Positions 39,395 to 48,218 of a stretch of 64,000 nt of DNA are shown piece after piece. Where the stretch lies: positions 1,302,001-1,366,000 of the forward strand of contig NZ_CP018092.1 of NCBI RefSeq assembly GCF_002754935.1, written 5' to 3'. The position numbers and the translations under genes were made by a program. How positions within the stretch are numbered: the stretch's first letter is position 1; the number at the start of each line of letters is the position of its first letter. Origin of the DNA: Thermostichus lividus PCC 6715 (GTDB lineage Bacteria > Cyanobacteriota > Cyanobacteriia > Thermosynechococcales > Thermosynechococcaceae). The notes below the pieces were generated by a model that searched no databases, was not told the origin of the DNA, and saw only the letters and a program-made list of their open reading frames with translations.

Positions 39395-39946
39395 ATGGAT
39401 ATGCGTCAAAGTGTGATCGCAACAATTGTGTTGGGGGCGATCGCCAGCGGTCAGAGCATTGCTAGTCCTTCACCGCAACTGCGACAACTATTCACCACCA
39501 ACGCCTGTCCGGGCTGTGACCTGAGTAATGCCGATCTACGCGGATATAACTTGGCTGGAGCAAACCTGCGGGGAGCCAATCTCCAAGGAGCCAATCTCCA
39601 GGATGCCACGCTACTGCTGGCCAACCTTGAGAGAGCAAACCTCAGTAATGCGAACTTAACAGCGGCCTACCTCGAACGCGCTAATCTGCAACAGGCGAAT
39701 TTGACTGGCGCAACCCTCGTGCTAGCTACCCTGCGCCATGCTAGCTTCCGCCGTGCCAACCTCACGAATGCCAACCTCAGTGGTGCGGATATTCGCTATG
39801 GTGATTTTCGTCGTGCCAACCTCAGCAGTGCCAACTTCGAGCAAACGAACCTGCAATGGGCACGTCTGAACGGTGCAACTATGAATCAGACCAATTTTGA
39901 AGAGGCCTATCGCCCTCGTATGCCCTACGGCCTTAACCTGTGGTAG
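39395..39946 (+). CDS. Secreted pentapeptide-repeat protein
   Basis: The 183-residue protein begins with a signal peptide (MRQSVIATIVLGAIASGQSIA) and a cysteine-containing cap, TTNACPGCDLSNADL. The rest is a run of about 22 A(D/N)LXX repeats (ANLRGANLQGANLQDATL...) forming a right-handed quadrilateral beta helix. Pentapeptide proteins in the cyanobacterial lumen or periplasm are common, but their targets are mostly unknown. The ATG at 39395 follows GGAGAA at about 10 bp. A longer frame starting inside the DUF4126 gene exists, but the signal peptide decides the start. Confidence 0.88.
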   Translation: MDMRQSVIATIVLGAIASGQSIASPSPQLRQLFTTNACPGCDLSNADLRGYNLAGANLRGANLQGANLQDATLLLANLERANLSNANLTAAYLERANLQQANLTGATLVLATLRHASFRRANLTNANLSGADIRYGDFRRANLSSANFEQTNLQWARLNGATMNQTNFEEAYRPRMPYGLNLW

Positions 39947-40034
39947 GAGCCGGCGATCGCGCTGAGGCTACAAACGGGTTGGCAACGTTCTGTACCTGCC
40001 ACCTAATTTTCGCCACTTTTGGGAAGTCAGTTAT

Positions 40035-40117
40035 GGGAAAAGCGAAGCAACGCGGCTTCAGCCCGTTGCGTAGCATCCTTTGGGAATCCCCTCTCTTTCA
40101 AGGAGGGGAGAAGTCAA
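40035..40117. repeat. 83-bp repeat, copy B
   Basis: Identical over 83 bp to 34717-34799. On the minus strand it begins at the stop codon of the adjacent cupin gene: TGA is read at 40116-40114, so the cupin frame ends inside the repeat. This suggests the copy was inserted at the 3' end of that gene. Confidence 0.8.
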
Positions 40118-40533
40118 GCCCAGCCTTCGATAGTCACATCTACGCGATCGCCCTCGTGAGACAGCGGTGCGATGTTTAGGTAATAAAGAGGAGTATCTGC
40201 GGATAGATTGCGCAGCCAGTGAAGGCATTGGGCATCCACATGGACGTAGGAGCCTGTTTCTACGGGGGTGCGAGTTAAGGCAGTTGCAGCCACCGCATTG
40301 GCAGGCGGAGTCATCGGGCAGGTAATGAGTTCGCCAACCCCAGCCACAATTAAAAAGACATCATCCCCACGGTGGTGGTAGTGAGGGTAGTTTGCCTGTC
40401 CTGGCTCAATGCGATAGAGACTGGAGGCCAAGTCTGGATTGTGATGATCCAGCGGGCAAACAGCATAGCCCGGTCGTTTGGGAATCCACGTTTGACAACG
40501 GTCAACTAATTCTGGAAAGGAAAAAACAACCAT
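40114..40533 (-). CDS. Single-domain cupin protein
   Basis: From ATG 40533 the protein has 139 residues. Cupin motif 1 is visible in PHYHHRGDDVFLIVAGVGELI (His, His, Asp metal ligands) and motif 2 in ETGSYVHVDAQCLHWLRNL (His, His). Substrate and metal are unknown. The first five residues of the longer frame depend on TTG 40548, so ATG 40533 is preferred. The last two codons and the stop lie at or inside the 83-bp repeat, so the native C-terminus may have been longer. Confidence 0.75.
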   Translation of the reverse strand: MVVFSFPELVDRCQTWIPKRPGYAVCPLDHHNPDLASSLYRIEPGQANYPHYHHRGDDVFLIVAGVGELITCPMTPPANAVAATALTRTPVETGSYVHVDAQCLHWLRNLSADTPLYYLNIAPLSHEGDRVDVTIEGWA

Positions 40534-40633
40534 AGTCGTTGGGGTCAATAGCCAAATTCTGTCTATGGGTTTATTGTATCCTCTAGCGATCGCGGTATCC
40601 TAGCTAGGCAGTGGGCTAAAGCCGGAGTCTTGG

Positions 40634-41449
40634 ATGAGTATGCAAATCCCTGTGATTGTTGTTGGTGCCTTGGGCAAGATGGGTCGCGAGGTGGTTAAGG
40701 CGGTGCAGCACGCCCCAGATACTCAACTCTACGCAGCCGTTGATCGGCACCACATCGGTGAAGATGTTGGCGAAGTTCTGGGGGTGGGGGCGCTGGAGGT
40801 TCCCCTCAGCGGCAGTCTCCAAGAGGTTTGCGTTGCCGCAGCCCAAGAAAAACAGCCAGTTGTCATGGTGGACTTTACCCACCCCCAAGCAGTTTATGAG
40901 AATGTCCGCATGGCCATTGCCTACGGCGTTTATCCGGTGGTGGGGACGACCGGCCTCAGCCATGACCAGATTGCTGACCTTGCCGAGTTTGCAGATAAAG
41001 CAGAGATGGGAGCGGTGATTGCTCCCAACTTTTCGATCGGTATGGTGTTGCTGCAAGAGGCCGCTATTCGCGCTAGTCAGTACTTTGATCATGTGGAAAT
41101 TATTGAACTGCACCACAATCAAAAGGCGGATGCCCCCAGTGGAACAGCCGTGCAAACTGCTCAGCGCTTGGCAGAGCTAGGTAAACCCTTTAACCCTGCC
41201 CAAGTGGAGGAAACGGAACATCTGGCTGGTGCTCGTGGTGCTCACGCTAGTGGCAATATTCGCATTCACAGTGTGCGCCTCCCGGGGTTAATTGCCCACC
41301 AAGAGGTGATTTTTGGCTCAGCAGGGCAAGTCTATACCCTCCGCCACGATACTAGCGATCGCCAATGCTATATGCCCGGTGTCCTCTTAGCCATTCGGAA
41401 AGTTATCCATCTCAAACGCCTGATCTATGGCCTTGAAAAGCTGCTCTGA
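40634..41449 (+). CDS. dapB: 4-hydroxy-tetrahydrodipicolinate reductase
   Basis: The 271-residue protein has the NAD(P)-binding [15 protein letters not shown], the hinge [15 protein letters not shown], the catalytic [18 protein letters not shown] and [16 protein letters not shown]. It makes tetrahydrodipicolinate on the way to diaminopimelate and lysine. Length and start are normal. It is followed after 49 bp by an IS605-type remnant. A tandem MSM start is possible; ATG 40634 or 40640. Confidence 0.96.
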   Translation: MSMQIPVIVVGALGKMGREVVKAVQHAPDTQLYAAVDRHHIGEDVGEVLGVGALEVPLSGSLQEVCVAAAQEKQPVVMVDFTHPQAVYENVRMAIAYGVYPVVGTTGLSHDQIADLAEFADKAEMGAVIAPNFSIGMVLLQEAAIRASQYFDHVEIIELHHNQKADAPSGTAVQTAQRLAELGKPFNPAQVEETEHLAGARGAHASGNIRIHSVRLPGLIAHQEVIFGSAGQVYTLRHDTSDRQCYMPGVLLAIRKVIHLKRLIYGLEKLL

Positions 41450-41498
41450 GGGATAGCACATCTGGCACATTATCGAATCGAATTGGTAGTGGTGAACA

Positions 41499-41810
41499 GT
41501 TGACATCCTCCCTTCACTGCGCTCAGGAAGGGGATTCCATCGGAATACAAGGGTATCAAGGAAGGAGTTGAGGTGGTTGCTGTACCACCTGCCTATACCA
41601 GTCAAACCTGCCATTGTTGCTTGCATATTGGGCTGAGGACTGAAAAAAAGTTCAAGTGTGGGCATTGCGGATGGATTGGTGATGCAGACCTAAATGGAGC
41701 AATCAATATTGCGCTTTTGGGGCAGTCCGTAACGCTGCCTGGAGGCTCCTGGCTGGCTTGCGAGATAGCCGGAGGGCTACAGAAAGCCTCGCCCTTCTAG
41801 GGCGGGGAAG
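41499..41810 (+). mobile_element. Internally deleted IS605-type element
   Basis: A left-end hairpin (GTTGACATCCTCCC... to about 41539) is joined directly to the last part of a tnpB gene (from about 41543), followed by a right-end hairpin (GCCTCGCCCTTCTAGGGCGG, 41787-41806). The total is about 310 bp, against roughly 1.3 kb or more for a complete element. No tnpA is present. The right edge abuts a truncated corA, so the element may have been inserted in corA. Confidence 0.7.
41543..41800 (+). pseudogene. C-terminal fragment of TnpB (IS605 OrfB)
   Basis: The frame encodes about 85 residues: EYKGIKEGVEVVAVPPAYTS, then a zinc finger with Cys pairs (TCHCC and KCGHCGW), then DADLNGAINIALLG, where the Asp is the third RuvC catalytic residue. 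These belong to the C-terminal end of TnpB RNA-guided nucleases. The N-terminal two-thirds, including the first RuvC residues, are missing, so it cannot be active. Confidence 0.85.
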
Positions 41811-42014
41811 TTTACCCTCATTGTCGGCATCTATGGCATGAACTTTGATCCTGAAGTCTCGCCTTGGAATATGCCAGAACTACGTTGGTATTGGGGGTAT
41901 CCCCTCTGCTGGGCAATCATGTTGGCGGTGGCTTCCAGCCTATTTGCTTTTTTTGGGCGCAAGGGCTGGTTCCAAAGTAGTACTGGCATTGATCCACCCG
42001 ATTTGAATTGTTGA
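41811..42014 (+). pseudogene. corA: C-terminal remnant of magnesium transporter CorA
   Basis: The frame directly after the IS element reads FTLIVGIYGMNFDPEVSPWN, with the GMN motif of CorA, then a second hydrophobic segment (YPLCWAIMLAVASSLFAFF) and the tail RKGWFQSSTGIDPPDLNC before TGA 42014. This is the last 67 residues of a CorA-type Mg2+ channel. No N-terminal part lies between dapB and the element, so the gene is a fragment. Confidence 0.85.
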
Positions 42015-42165
42015 TCGCTGATTTGCAGGTCAGCCCGTGTAGCTGTTCTAAGCCTATGCGGCATGGGGAATTCAAGCGGTCGGTAGAGAGCATCCCAACC
42101 CAACAGGAACGGTAGTTCCTTGCCATCTTTAGTGAAGATGCGTTATAGTAGATAAGCCAAGACGA

Positions 42166-42239
<74 letters not shown>

Positions 42240-42256
42240 TACATAACCTTTTGACA

Positions 42257-42946
42257 CTAAACTGAGAGTGTTGTTTCTGATAGGCGGCCATCTTCCATGT
42301 GGATCAGGCGATCGGCCACGTCTAGGATGCGGTTGTCGTGGGTCACAATTAGGATGGTGCAGCCCTGCTCCCGTGCTAGGTTGCGCATGATTTCCACCAC
42401 ATCCCGACCAGATTTTTTATCGAGGGCAGCCGTGGGTTCGTCAGCAAGCACAATTTTGGGATGCGCCACAAGGGCACGGGCGATCGCCACCCGCTGCTTT
42501 TGGCCGCCAGAGAGTTGGTGGGGATAGTAATCCAGATGATCTTGGAGGCCAACGGCGCAAAGCATTTCATCGACCCGCTTTTTCGCCTGTTTCGCTGAAA
42601 CGTGAGGTTGCAGATCCATTGCCATCTGCACATTTTGGCGAGCCGTGAGAGCATGGAGCAAATTATGGCCTTGAAAGATGTAGCCTGTTTGGCGGCGGAT
42701 TTGAATTTGCTGCTCAGTGGTAGAATGGCGCAGTTCTTGACCTAAAACGCGCAAGCTGCCTTCTTGAGCAGAGCGCAGGGCACCAATGAGGGTCAAGAGG
42801 GTTGTTTTGCCAGACCCTGACGGTCCTGTCATAATTACAATTTCACCCGCATCAATGTGGGCGGACAGATCAAAGAGTACCTGTTTGCGCAGATGACCAT
42901 GGCCAAAGTAGTGGTTTAGCCCCTGAATACTGATCACTGGCTCCAT
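42257..42946 (-). CDS. devA: DevA-family ABC exporter ATP-binding protein
   Basis: The 229-residue ATPase has Walker A (GPSGSGKTTLL), LSGGQKQRVAIARALV (signature) and Walker B (IVLADEPTAALD) with the switch His in VTHDNR. DevA powers the DevBCA exporter, known in filamentous strains for heterocyst glycolipid export and present in unicellular relatives with unknown cargo. It starts 10 bp after devC in a devB-devC-devA operon. Nothing else follows before the tRNA. Confidence 0.9.
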   Translation of the reverse strand: MEPVISIQGLNHYFGHGHLRKQVLFDLSAHIDAGEIVIMTGPSGSGKTTLLTLIGALRSAQEGSLRVLGQELRHSTTEQQIQIRRQTGYIFQGHNLLHALTARQNVQMAMDLQPHVSAKQAKKRVDEMLCAVGLQDHLDYYPHQLSGGQKQRVAIARALVAHPKIVLADEPTAALDKKSGRDVVEIMRNLAREQGCTILIVTHDNRILDVADRLIHMEDGRLSETTLSV

Positions 42947-42955
42947 TAGCGTCTC

Positions 42956-44110
42956 CTAGAAAATATCCGCCGGATCCGCTGCCTGCACCCGCCGCATGGC
43001 GATCGCCCCCGCTAGGGTACACATCGTAACGGTCAAGGTAAAGACAAGCGTTGCTCGCTCCAATGTCATCCACACCGGCAACGAGGTGGCATTGGCAATC
43101 ACCGTATATAAAGCAAACGAAACAACAAAGCCCGGTAAAAAGCCAAGACAAGACAGAATCAGCGACTCTTGCATCACCACGCCATAAAAAAAGATATCGC
43201 GGTAGCCCATGGCTTTGAGGGTGGCATATTCTGCAAGGTGGTCGGTCACGTCGGTATAGAGGATTTGATAGACAATCACCGAACCAACAATAAACCCCAT
43301 CAACGCACCAAGGGAAAAGATAAACCCAATGGAGGTACTCTTCTCCCAGTAGCTCCGCTCAAACTCAGCAAAATCGTTGCGGGTCATCACCAGCACATCG
43401 TTCCCCAAGGTTGCGCCAATTCGCTTCGCAAGTGCCTTGGCATCCACGCCGGGCTTAACTCGCACCAGCCCCACATCAATCAGGCCGGGGTTGCGATCCG
43501 GAAACATCCGTAAAAAATTAAGATCACTCGTGAGCAGATTACCATCTGCGCCAAAGTTCGCCCCCATGGTAAACAAACCCGCCACCTGAATGCGCCGCCC
43601 CGACACCTCTGTCGTGACAGGTTCACCGGTGCGGTACAGTTCGGGGATAGGACCAAATTCAGCCCGTGACTGGGCATCGAAGAGCACGTGATCCGATAGC
43701 TTCAGCGCATTTTGCCAACCCGGAGTATCCGACACCTGCAGTGCCATAGCCATTGGATCGACCCCAATCACCATTAGTTGACGGGTACTTTTGTTGATGG
43801 GGTTGCGCCAAAGACCAAAGCTTAGGTAGAGCGGCGAAATCGACTCTACTCCGTCAAAGCCTGCCGCTTGGAAGAGCCGTCGTCGCGGAAAGCTTTTCAT
43901 CGCAATGAGGGCAGTGGACTGCGGACTGATGAGCACGATGTCGGTGTTCAGGCTTTCGTGGAACCGCACCGCTGCTTTGAATAGGGCGTCGCGAAAGCCA
44001 AACTGCATCAGCATGAGCACAACGGCAAAGGCAATGCCAGCGATCGCCACCAAGAGACGAATGCGCTCGCGAATAAGTTGTAGCCAAGCAAGGGGAATCG
44101 CAAAAATCAT
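42956..44110 (-). CDS. devC: DevC-family ABC exporter permease (FtsX-like)
   Basis: The 384-residue protein has one N-terminal transmembrane helix (RLLVAIAGIAFAVVLMLMQFG), a large periplasmic domain (about residues 45-255) and three C-terminal helices (FSLGALMGFIVGSVIVYQILY, LSCLGFLPGFVVSFALYTVI, LVFTLTVTMCTLAGAIAMRRV). This is the MacB/FtsX four-helix topology. In the exporter it pairs with DevA and connects to the membrane fusion protein DevB. It starts 10 bp after devB. It has no unusual features. Confidence 0.9.
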   Translation of the reverse strand: MIFAIPLAWLQLIRERIRLLVAIAGIAFAVVLMLMQFGFRDALFKAAVRFHESLNTDIVLISPQSTALIAMKSFPRRRLFQAAGFDGVESISPLYLSFGLWRNPINKSTRQLMVIGVDPMAMALQVSDTPGWQNALKLSDHVLFDAQSRAEFGPIPELYRTGEPVTTEVSGRRIQVAGLFTMGANFGADGNLLTSDLNFLRMFPDRNPGLIDVGLVRVKPGVDAKALAKRIGATLGNDVLVMTRNDFAEFERSYWEKSTSIGFIFSLGALMGFIVGSVIVYQILYTDVTDHLAEYATLKAMGYRDIFFYGVVMQESLILSCLGFLPGFVVSFALYTVIANATSLPVWMTLERATLVFTLTVTMCTLAGAIAMRRVQAADPADIF

Positions 44111-44119
44111 GGGTGTGCC

Positions 44120-45286
44120 TCAGGAGCGCGGATCAATCGCAACTTCCACCTGCATATTCGTTAGCCCCGCTACAGGTTTACTCTCCGCTAAGCGCACCCT
44201 GACCTCCACCACCCGTACATCCGTATCGGCAGCCGGATCAGTCCCTGTCAGGTCATTCTTGGCCACCAACAATCCCACACGGGTCACCTCGCCGGCAATC
44301 GGTGCAGCAAGGGCGCTACTGCGAATTTCCGCCCGCTGTCCCACCCGCACTCGCGGCACATCTGTTTCGTAAACCTCCGCAACGGCGTACATTTGATCCG
44401 TGTTACCTAGTTCCAGAATGCCTTTGTCGTTAATGTTTTCCCCCGCTCGCGTATGAATCCGTAGCACAGTGCCATTCCGGGGTGCCCGGATAGTGGCGCG
44501 CTCTAAACGGGCTTCTGCGAGTTCTAAATTACGCTCCGCCGACAGTAGTTGCACTTGGGTTTGCACCCGCCCTAGGTTCGCTTGAGCCGCTTCCACCTGA
44601 GCCGTTGCAGTGGCCAGTTCAGTCCGTCGCTCCTGTTGCAAGCGCACAAGGTTGGCCTGGGCATTGCGGAGTTCTTCTTGCAGCGTGCGGACTCGGATGG
44701 CACGATCATCCAGATCCTGTTGGGACACTGCACCGTCACTAAAAAGCTGCCGAAAGCGCTGATATTCACGATCGGCGGTGTCGAGTTCAGCAGTGATCCG
44801 CTGGAGCGTGGCTTGCTGCGCCTGAATTTCCGCAAGCTTGGGTTCATTGACCCGCTCACGCCGTGCCTGAGCTTCACCAATTTCGGCTCTTGCTAAACGG
44901 GTTTCGGCATCAAACCGCAATCGTGCTTCTTGAAGCTGACTGGCGGCCAAATCCCGCTCCGCTTTGCGCTCAGGATAGGTATCTAGGTAGGCTAGCACTT
45001 GACCCGCAACGACCCGATCGCCCTCCTGAACCAAGAGTTGTCCCAAGCGTTCGGTCATGGCGGGGGCACTGACGGCAATCACCTCCCCCTCCGGTTCTAA
45101 GCGGCCTAGGGCAGTAATGCGATCGCTGACAGGGCTGGGAAGTGCTGCTGAGGTGGCCTCATCTTGGGCAGAGCGGCGTAACTGCTGCCAATAGCTCACA
45201 CTGATGCCGATACTTACCAAGCCGAGAGCGATCGCCCCACCGATGAGCCATGGACGACCGACGTGAAATGGAAACGGCTGTCCCAT
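44120..45286 (-). CDS. devB: DevB-family periplasmic adaptor (HlyD/membrane fusion protein)
   Basis: The 388-residue protein has a single N-terminal transmembrane helix (PWLIGGAIALGLVSIGISVSY), a biotinyl-lipoyl-like segment (ALGRLEPEGEVIAVSAP), a long alpha-helical hairpin (about residues 115-250, many heptads) and beta domains at the C-terminus (VLRIHTRAGENI). Such adaptors bridge an inner-membrane ABC transporter and a TolC-like outer-membrane channel. It is the first gene of the devBCA cluster; a gap of about 245 bp to mrp holds no gene and must contain both promoters. Confidence 0.9.
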   Translation of the reverse strand: MGQPFPFHVGRPWLIGGAIALGLVSIGISVSYWQQLRRSAQDEATSAALPSPVSDRITALGRLEPEGEVIAVSAPAMTERLGQLLVQEGDRVVAGQVLAYLDTYPERKAERDLAASQLQEARLRFDAETRLARAEIGEAQARRERVNEPKLAEIQAQQATLQRITAELDTADREYQRFRQLFSDGAVSQQDLDDRAIRVRTLQEELRNAQANLVRLQQERRTELATATAQVEAAQANLGRVQTQVQLLSAERNLELAEARLERATIRAPRNGTVLRIHTRAGENINDKGILELGNTDQMYAVAEVYETDVPRVRVGQRAEIRSSALAAPIAGEVTRVGLLVAKNDLTGTDPAADTDVRVVEVRVRLAESKPVAGLTNMQVEVAIDPRS

Positions 45287-45532
45287 TGGAGCACCCTCAA
45301 CTGATCCAGGGCAAAAAGGCCACTAGCGTTATTCAATCTTAATACATCCGCCCCTCTTTGTTAAGGAATAATAAGTCCCTCGCACCTGTGACCTGCATTT
45401 AGCCTGACTCAGGAAAACCCATAGATGAAACCTTGGGTACAGGAGCTTGAATCAGCAATTGACCATCGCTAAGGCGATCGGCAACCAATGGTACGATCGC
45501 TCTACACACATCATTCATTCCAAGTATCGTTC

Positions 45533-46612
45533 ATGAGCGCCCCCCTCACCATCGACTCTGTACTCGCTGTTTTGCGCCCTGTGGAAGACCCAGAGCTGCG
45601 GCGATCCCTTGTGGAACTGAATATGATCCGCGATGTACAGATCACGGATGGTCGGGTGCAGTTTACCCTTGTCCTCACAACTCCTGCGTGCCCACTGCGG
45701 GAGTTTATTGTGGAAGACTGCAAAAAAGCCGTGTTCACCTTGCCAGGGGTCATGGCGGTAGATGTGACGGTTACAGCAGAAACGCCTCAGCAAAAAAGCC
45801 TACCGGATCGTACCGATGTGACAGGGGTGAAAAACATTATTGCCGTCTCCAGTGGCAAAGGGGGGGTGGGCAAAAGCACCGTTGCGGTTAATTTGGCGGT
45901 GGCCTTGGCGCAAGCCGGCGCTAAGGTAGGCATTATTGATGCCGATATTTATGGCCCCAACGTCCCCACAATGCTAGGCCTCGAAAATGCCATTGTCGAA
46001 GTCCGTAAGGAGGCCAGCGGTGATGTGTTGCTCCCTCCAGTGGCCCATGGCCTCAAAGTAGTCTCCATGGCCTTTTTAATTGATCGCGATCAGCCAGTGA
46101 TCTGGCGTGGCCCCATGCTTAACGGCATTATTCGCCAATTCCTTTACCAGAGTGATTGGGGGGACCTCGACTATCTCATCGTCGATTTACCCCCTGGTAC
46201 CGGCGATGCCCAGCTCACCCTTGCCCAAGCGGTACCCATGGCCGGTGTGGTCATTGTCACAACCCCTCAAACCGTCGCCTTAGGCGATGCCCGCCGCGGC
46301 CTACGCATGTTTCAGCAGTTAGGGGTCGCGGTGCTGGGGCTGGTGGAAAACATGAGCTATTTTATTCCGCCGGACTTACCCAATCGGCGCTACGATATTT
46401 TTGGCACCGGTGGCGGAGATGCCCTTGCCGCTGAACTGGGCGTGCCTCTCCTAGGCCAAGTTCCCCTTGAACTAACGGTGCGCGAAGGCGGGGATGTTGG
46501 CCTGCCGATTCTAATCAACCATCCCGACTCTGCCTCAGCCCAAGCCCTACGGGCGATCGCCCAGCAGGTGGCAGCACGAGTCTCGGTCGCCGCCCTCAGT
46601 GCAGTGGGATGA
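45533..46612 (+). CDS. mrp: Mrp/ApbC family iron-sulfur cluster carrier ATPase
   Basis: From ATG 45533 the protein has 359 residues. It has an N-terminal DUF59/MIP18 domain (PVEDPELRRSLVELNMIRDV, with Cys in TPACPLREFI), a deviant Walker A (SSGKGGVGKSTVAVNLA), and the IDADIYGPNVP, DLPPGTGDAQLTLAQ motifs of the Mrp subgroup of ParA ATPases. A CxxC near the C-terminus, used by many relatives to bind 4Fe-4S, is not visible here. It carries iron-sulfur clusters to apoproteins. lspA starts 4 bp before its stop. Confidence 0.93.
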   Translation: MSAPLTIDSVLAVLRPVEDPELRRSLVELNMIRDVQITDGRVQFTLVLTTPACPLREFIVEDCKKAVFTLPGVMAVDVTVTAETPQQKSLPDRTDVTGVKNIIAVSSGKGGVGKSTVAVNLAVALAQAGAKVGIIDADIYGPNVPTMLGLENAIVEVRKEASGDVLLPPVAHGLKVVSMAFLIDRDQPVIWRGPMLNGIIRQFLYQSDWGDLDYLIVDLPPGTGDAQLTLAQAVPMAGVVIVTTPQTVALGDARRGLRMFQQLGVAVLGLVENMSYFIPPDLPNRRYDIFGTGGGDALAAELGVPLLGQVPLELTVREGGDVGLPILINHPDSASAQALRAIAQQVAARVSVAALSAVG

Positions 46613-47079
46613 AGGCAAAAAAGTTAAAAAATGCCAATTTTTGGTGGGCTGCGCTGCTGTGTTTGGGGCTGGATCGCCTCACCAAGGCTTGGGTTGTTGC
46701 CAATTACACCCTAACAGTCCCGCCGCAAACAACCCCCATTCTGCCCGGTATTTTTCACATTACCTACGTCACCAATACAGGGGCTGCCTTTAGCCTGTTT
46801 GCCAATGGGAGCCTCTGGCTGCGCTGGTTATCGCTGCTAGTTAGTTTACTTCTCATCGCGTGGGCTATCTGGGGGCCTCACCTCAACCGCTGGCAGCAGG
46901 TGGGCTACGGTTGCTTACTGGGCGGTGCCCTCGGCAATGGAATTGATCGCTTCTTGACTGGTGAAGTGGTGGACTTTTTAGACCTGCGCTGGATTCAGTT
47001 TCCAGTCTTTAATATCGCTGACATTGCCATCAATATCGGCATTCTCTGCTTACTGTGGTCTGCATGGCGGCAATCATGA
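46609..47079 (+). CDS. lspA: Lipoprotein signal peptidase (signal peptidase II)
   Basis: The 156-residue protein has four transmembrane helices and the aspartic protease residues in GNGIDRFLTGEVVDFLDLRW and FNIADIAINIG, with the conserved TYVTNTGAAFSLF. It cleaves lipoprotein signal peptides after lipidation. Its ATG overlaps the mrp stop codon (ATGA at 46609-46612), so mrp and lspA are translated together. The first residues (KAKKLKNANFWW) are basic, consistent with the cytoplasmic N-terminus. Confidence 0.95.
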   Translation: MKAKKLKNANFWWAALLCLGLDRLTKAWVVANYTLTVPPQTTPILPGIFHITYVTNTGAAFSLFANGSLWLRWLSLLVSLLLIAWAIWGPHLNRWQQVGYGCLLGGALGNGIDRFLTGEVVDFLDLRWIQFPVFNIADIAINIGILCLLWSAWRQS

Positions 47080-47094
47080 GTGACTTTGAAGGTT

Positions 47095-48216
47095 TCAACG
47101 AGTACTGTAGCCACTGCTCACCACAAATGTTGTATTGTTATCACTCAACTGCGGAAAACTAGGGGGTGGGCAATGGTTAAATTGGCCAAAGTAGGCATCC
47201 AAGGGGGGTGGCAAGGGTGGTAACGTGACTTGGGTGTCACCCTTGGCAATGTCTGGCCAGAGAGTCGAGAGCGGCTTGGCTAAGGCAGTCGCTTGCCCTT
47301 CAGGGAGGTTAAAGGGCGGTAGCATTAAAAACCGTGCCATAAACCCAGCCCCCCGTTGCAGCATCCACTCGCGTGACTGTGCAGCCAAATTGGGATAGGC
47401 TGCTAAGGATTCAATACAGAAGGATTCCACCTGTACCTGCCATTGACCATGCTCGGTTTCAGTTAAGGTGAGGCGGCGGTAGGGGTGGGGGTAGCTGACT
47501 AAGGCACCCGTTGTGAGGTCAAACACACCATCAGCATAGGCAATATCCTGAATGTGCAGGTGGCCAGTTAACACCAGTGAGACACCAGCGCGTTGCAGAA
47601 GGGTGTGTAGGGCTAGGCGGTTCTTGAGGAGGTATCGCTGCCCCATTGGACTTTGGCTTTGTTGCGGCCAATGCTCTAAGAGGTTATGGTGCACCATCAC
47701 CAGCCGTAAGCCAGCAAAGGGCTGAGCCAACAGTTCCTGAAGCCATTGAAGTTGCTGGCAATCTAACTCGCCCAGTTGCTGACCTATAGGGCTAAACTGG
47801 TTCGAGTTTAAGGCAACGAGTTGTATGTTTTTGCTAAGGTGGGTGACGTAATAGTGTGTGCTTCTCTGGCCGTACCCTGCATGGGCATAATACTGGGGAA
47901 ACTCAGCCCAGCCAATGCGGCCTGCGCTCGCCACAGGTCGGGGAACATCATGATTGCCCGGAATCACATAGGCGGGAATGGGCAGGGTTCGTAAGTATGC
48001 CTGCAACCACTGATGATTAGCCACCTCGCCATCTCGGGTGAGGTCTCCCGGCAGGAGCAGCGCGTCTATACCGCGCTCTAGCAAATCAGTAACGGCGGCT
48101 TCAAACGCTGGAATACTGATGGTGTAAAGAAAGAGGGGGAGGTGATCTGTCGGAATGGTCTCCGGCAAGGCAATGTGTGGGTCGCTAATGATACCGAGGC
48201 GCAATACCATCCCCAC
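47095..48216 (-). CDS. Calcineurin-like metallophosphoesterase
   Basis: The 373-residue protein has the five blocks of the fold: GIISDPHIAL (Asp, His), LLPGDLTRDGEVANH (Asp), VIPGNHDVPRP (Asn, His), VMVHHNLLEH and VLTGHLHIQD. These bind two metals. It is of the CpdA/Icc type, but the substrate (cyclic nucleotide, phospholipid or other) is not known. The C-terminal 100 residues are less conserved. It starts 3 bp after purH, on the same strand, so it is probably co-transcribed with it. Confidence 0.85.
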   Translation of the reverse strand: MGMVLRLGIISDPHIALPETIPTDHLPLFLYTISIPAFEAAVTDLLERGIDALLLPGDLTRDGEVANHQWLQAYLRTLPIPAYVIPGNHDVPRPVASAGRIGWAEFPQYYAHAGYGQRSTHYYVTHLSKNIQLVALNSNQFSPIGQQLGELDCQQLQWLQELLAQPFAGLRLVMVHHNLLEHWPQQSQSPMGQRYLLKNRLALHTLLQRAGVSLVLTGHLHIQDIAYADGVFDLTTGALVSYPHPYRRLTLTETEHGQWQVQVESFCIESLAAYPNLAAQSREWMLQRGAGFMARFLMLPPFNLPEGQATALAKPLSTLWPDIAKGDTQVTLPPLPPPLDAYFGQFNHCPPPSFPQLSDNNTTFVVSSGYSTR

Positions 48217-48218
48217 TC

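Noticed and set aside
39500-39900. Short tandem DNA repeats, considered as a CRISPR-like array
   Set aside because: They are codons of a pentapeptide-repeat protein (GCNAAC/GCCAACCT units), with no spacers and no cas genes.
42257-45286. devBCA as a sign of heterocyst formation
   Set aside because: No other heterocyst genes are present, and DevBCA-type exporters are also found in unicellular strains.
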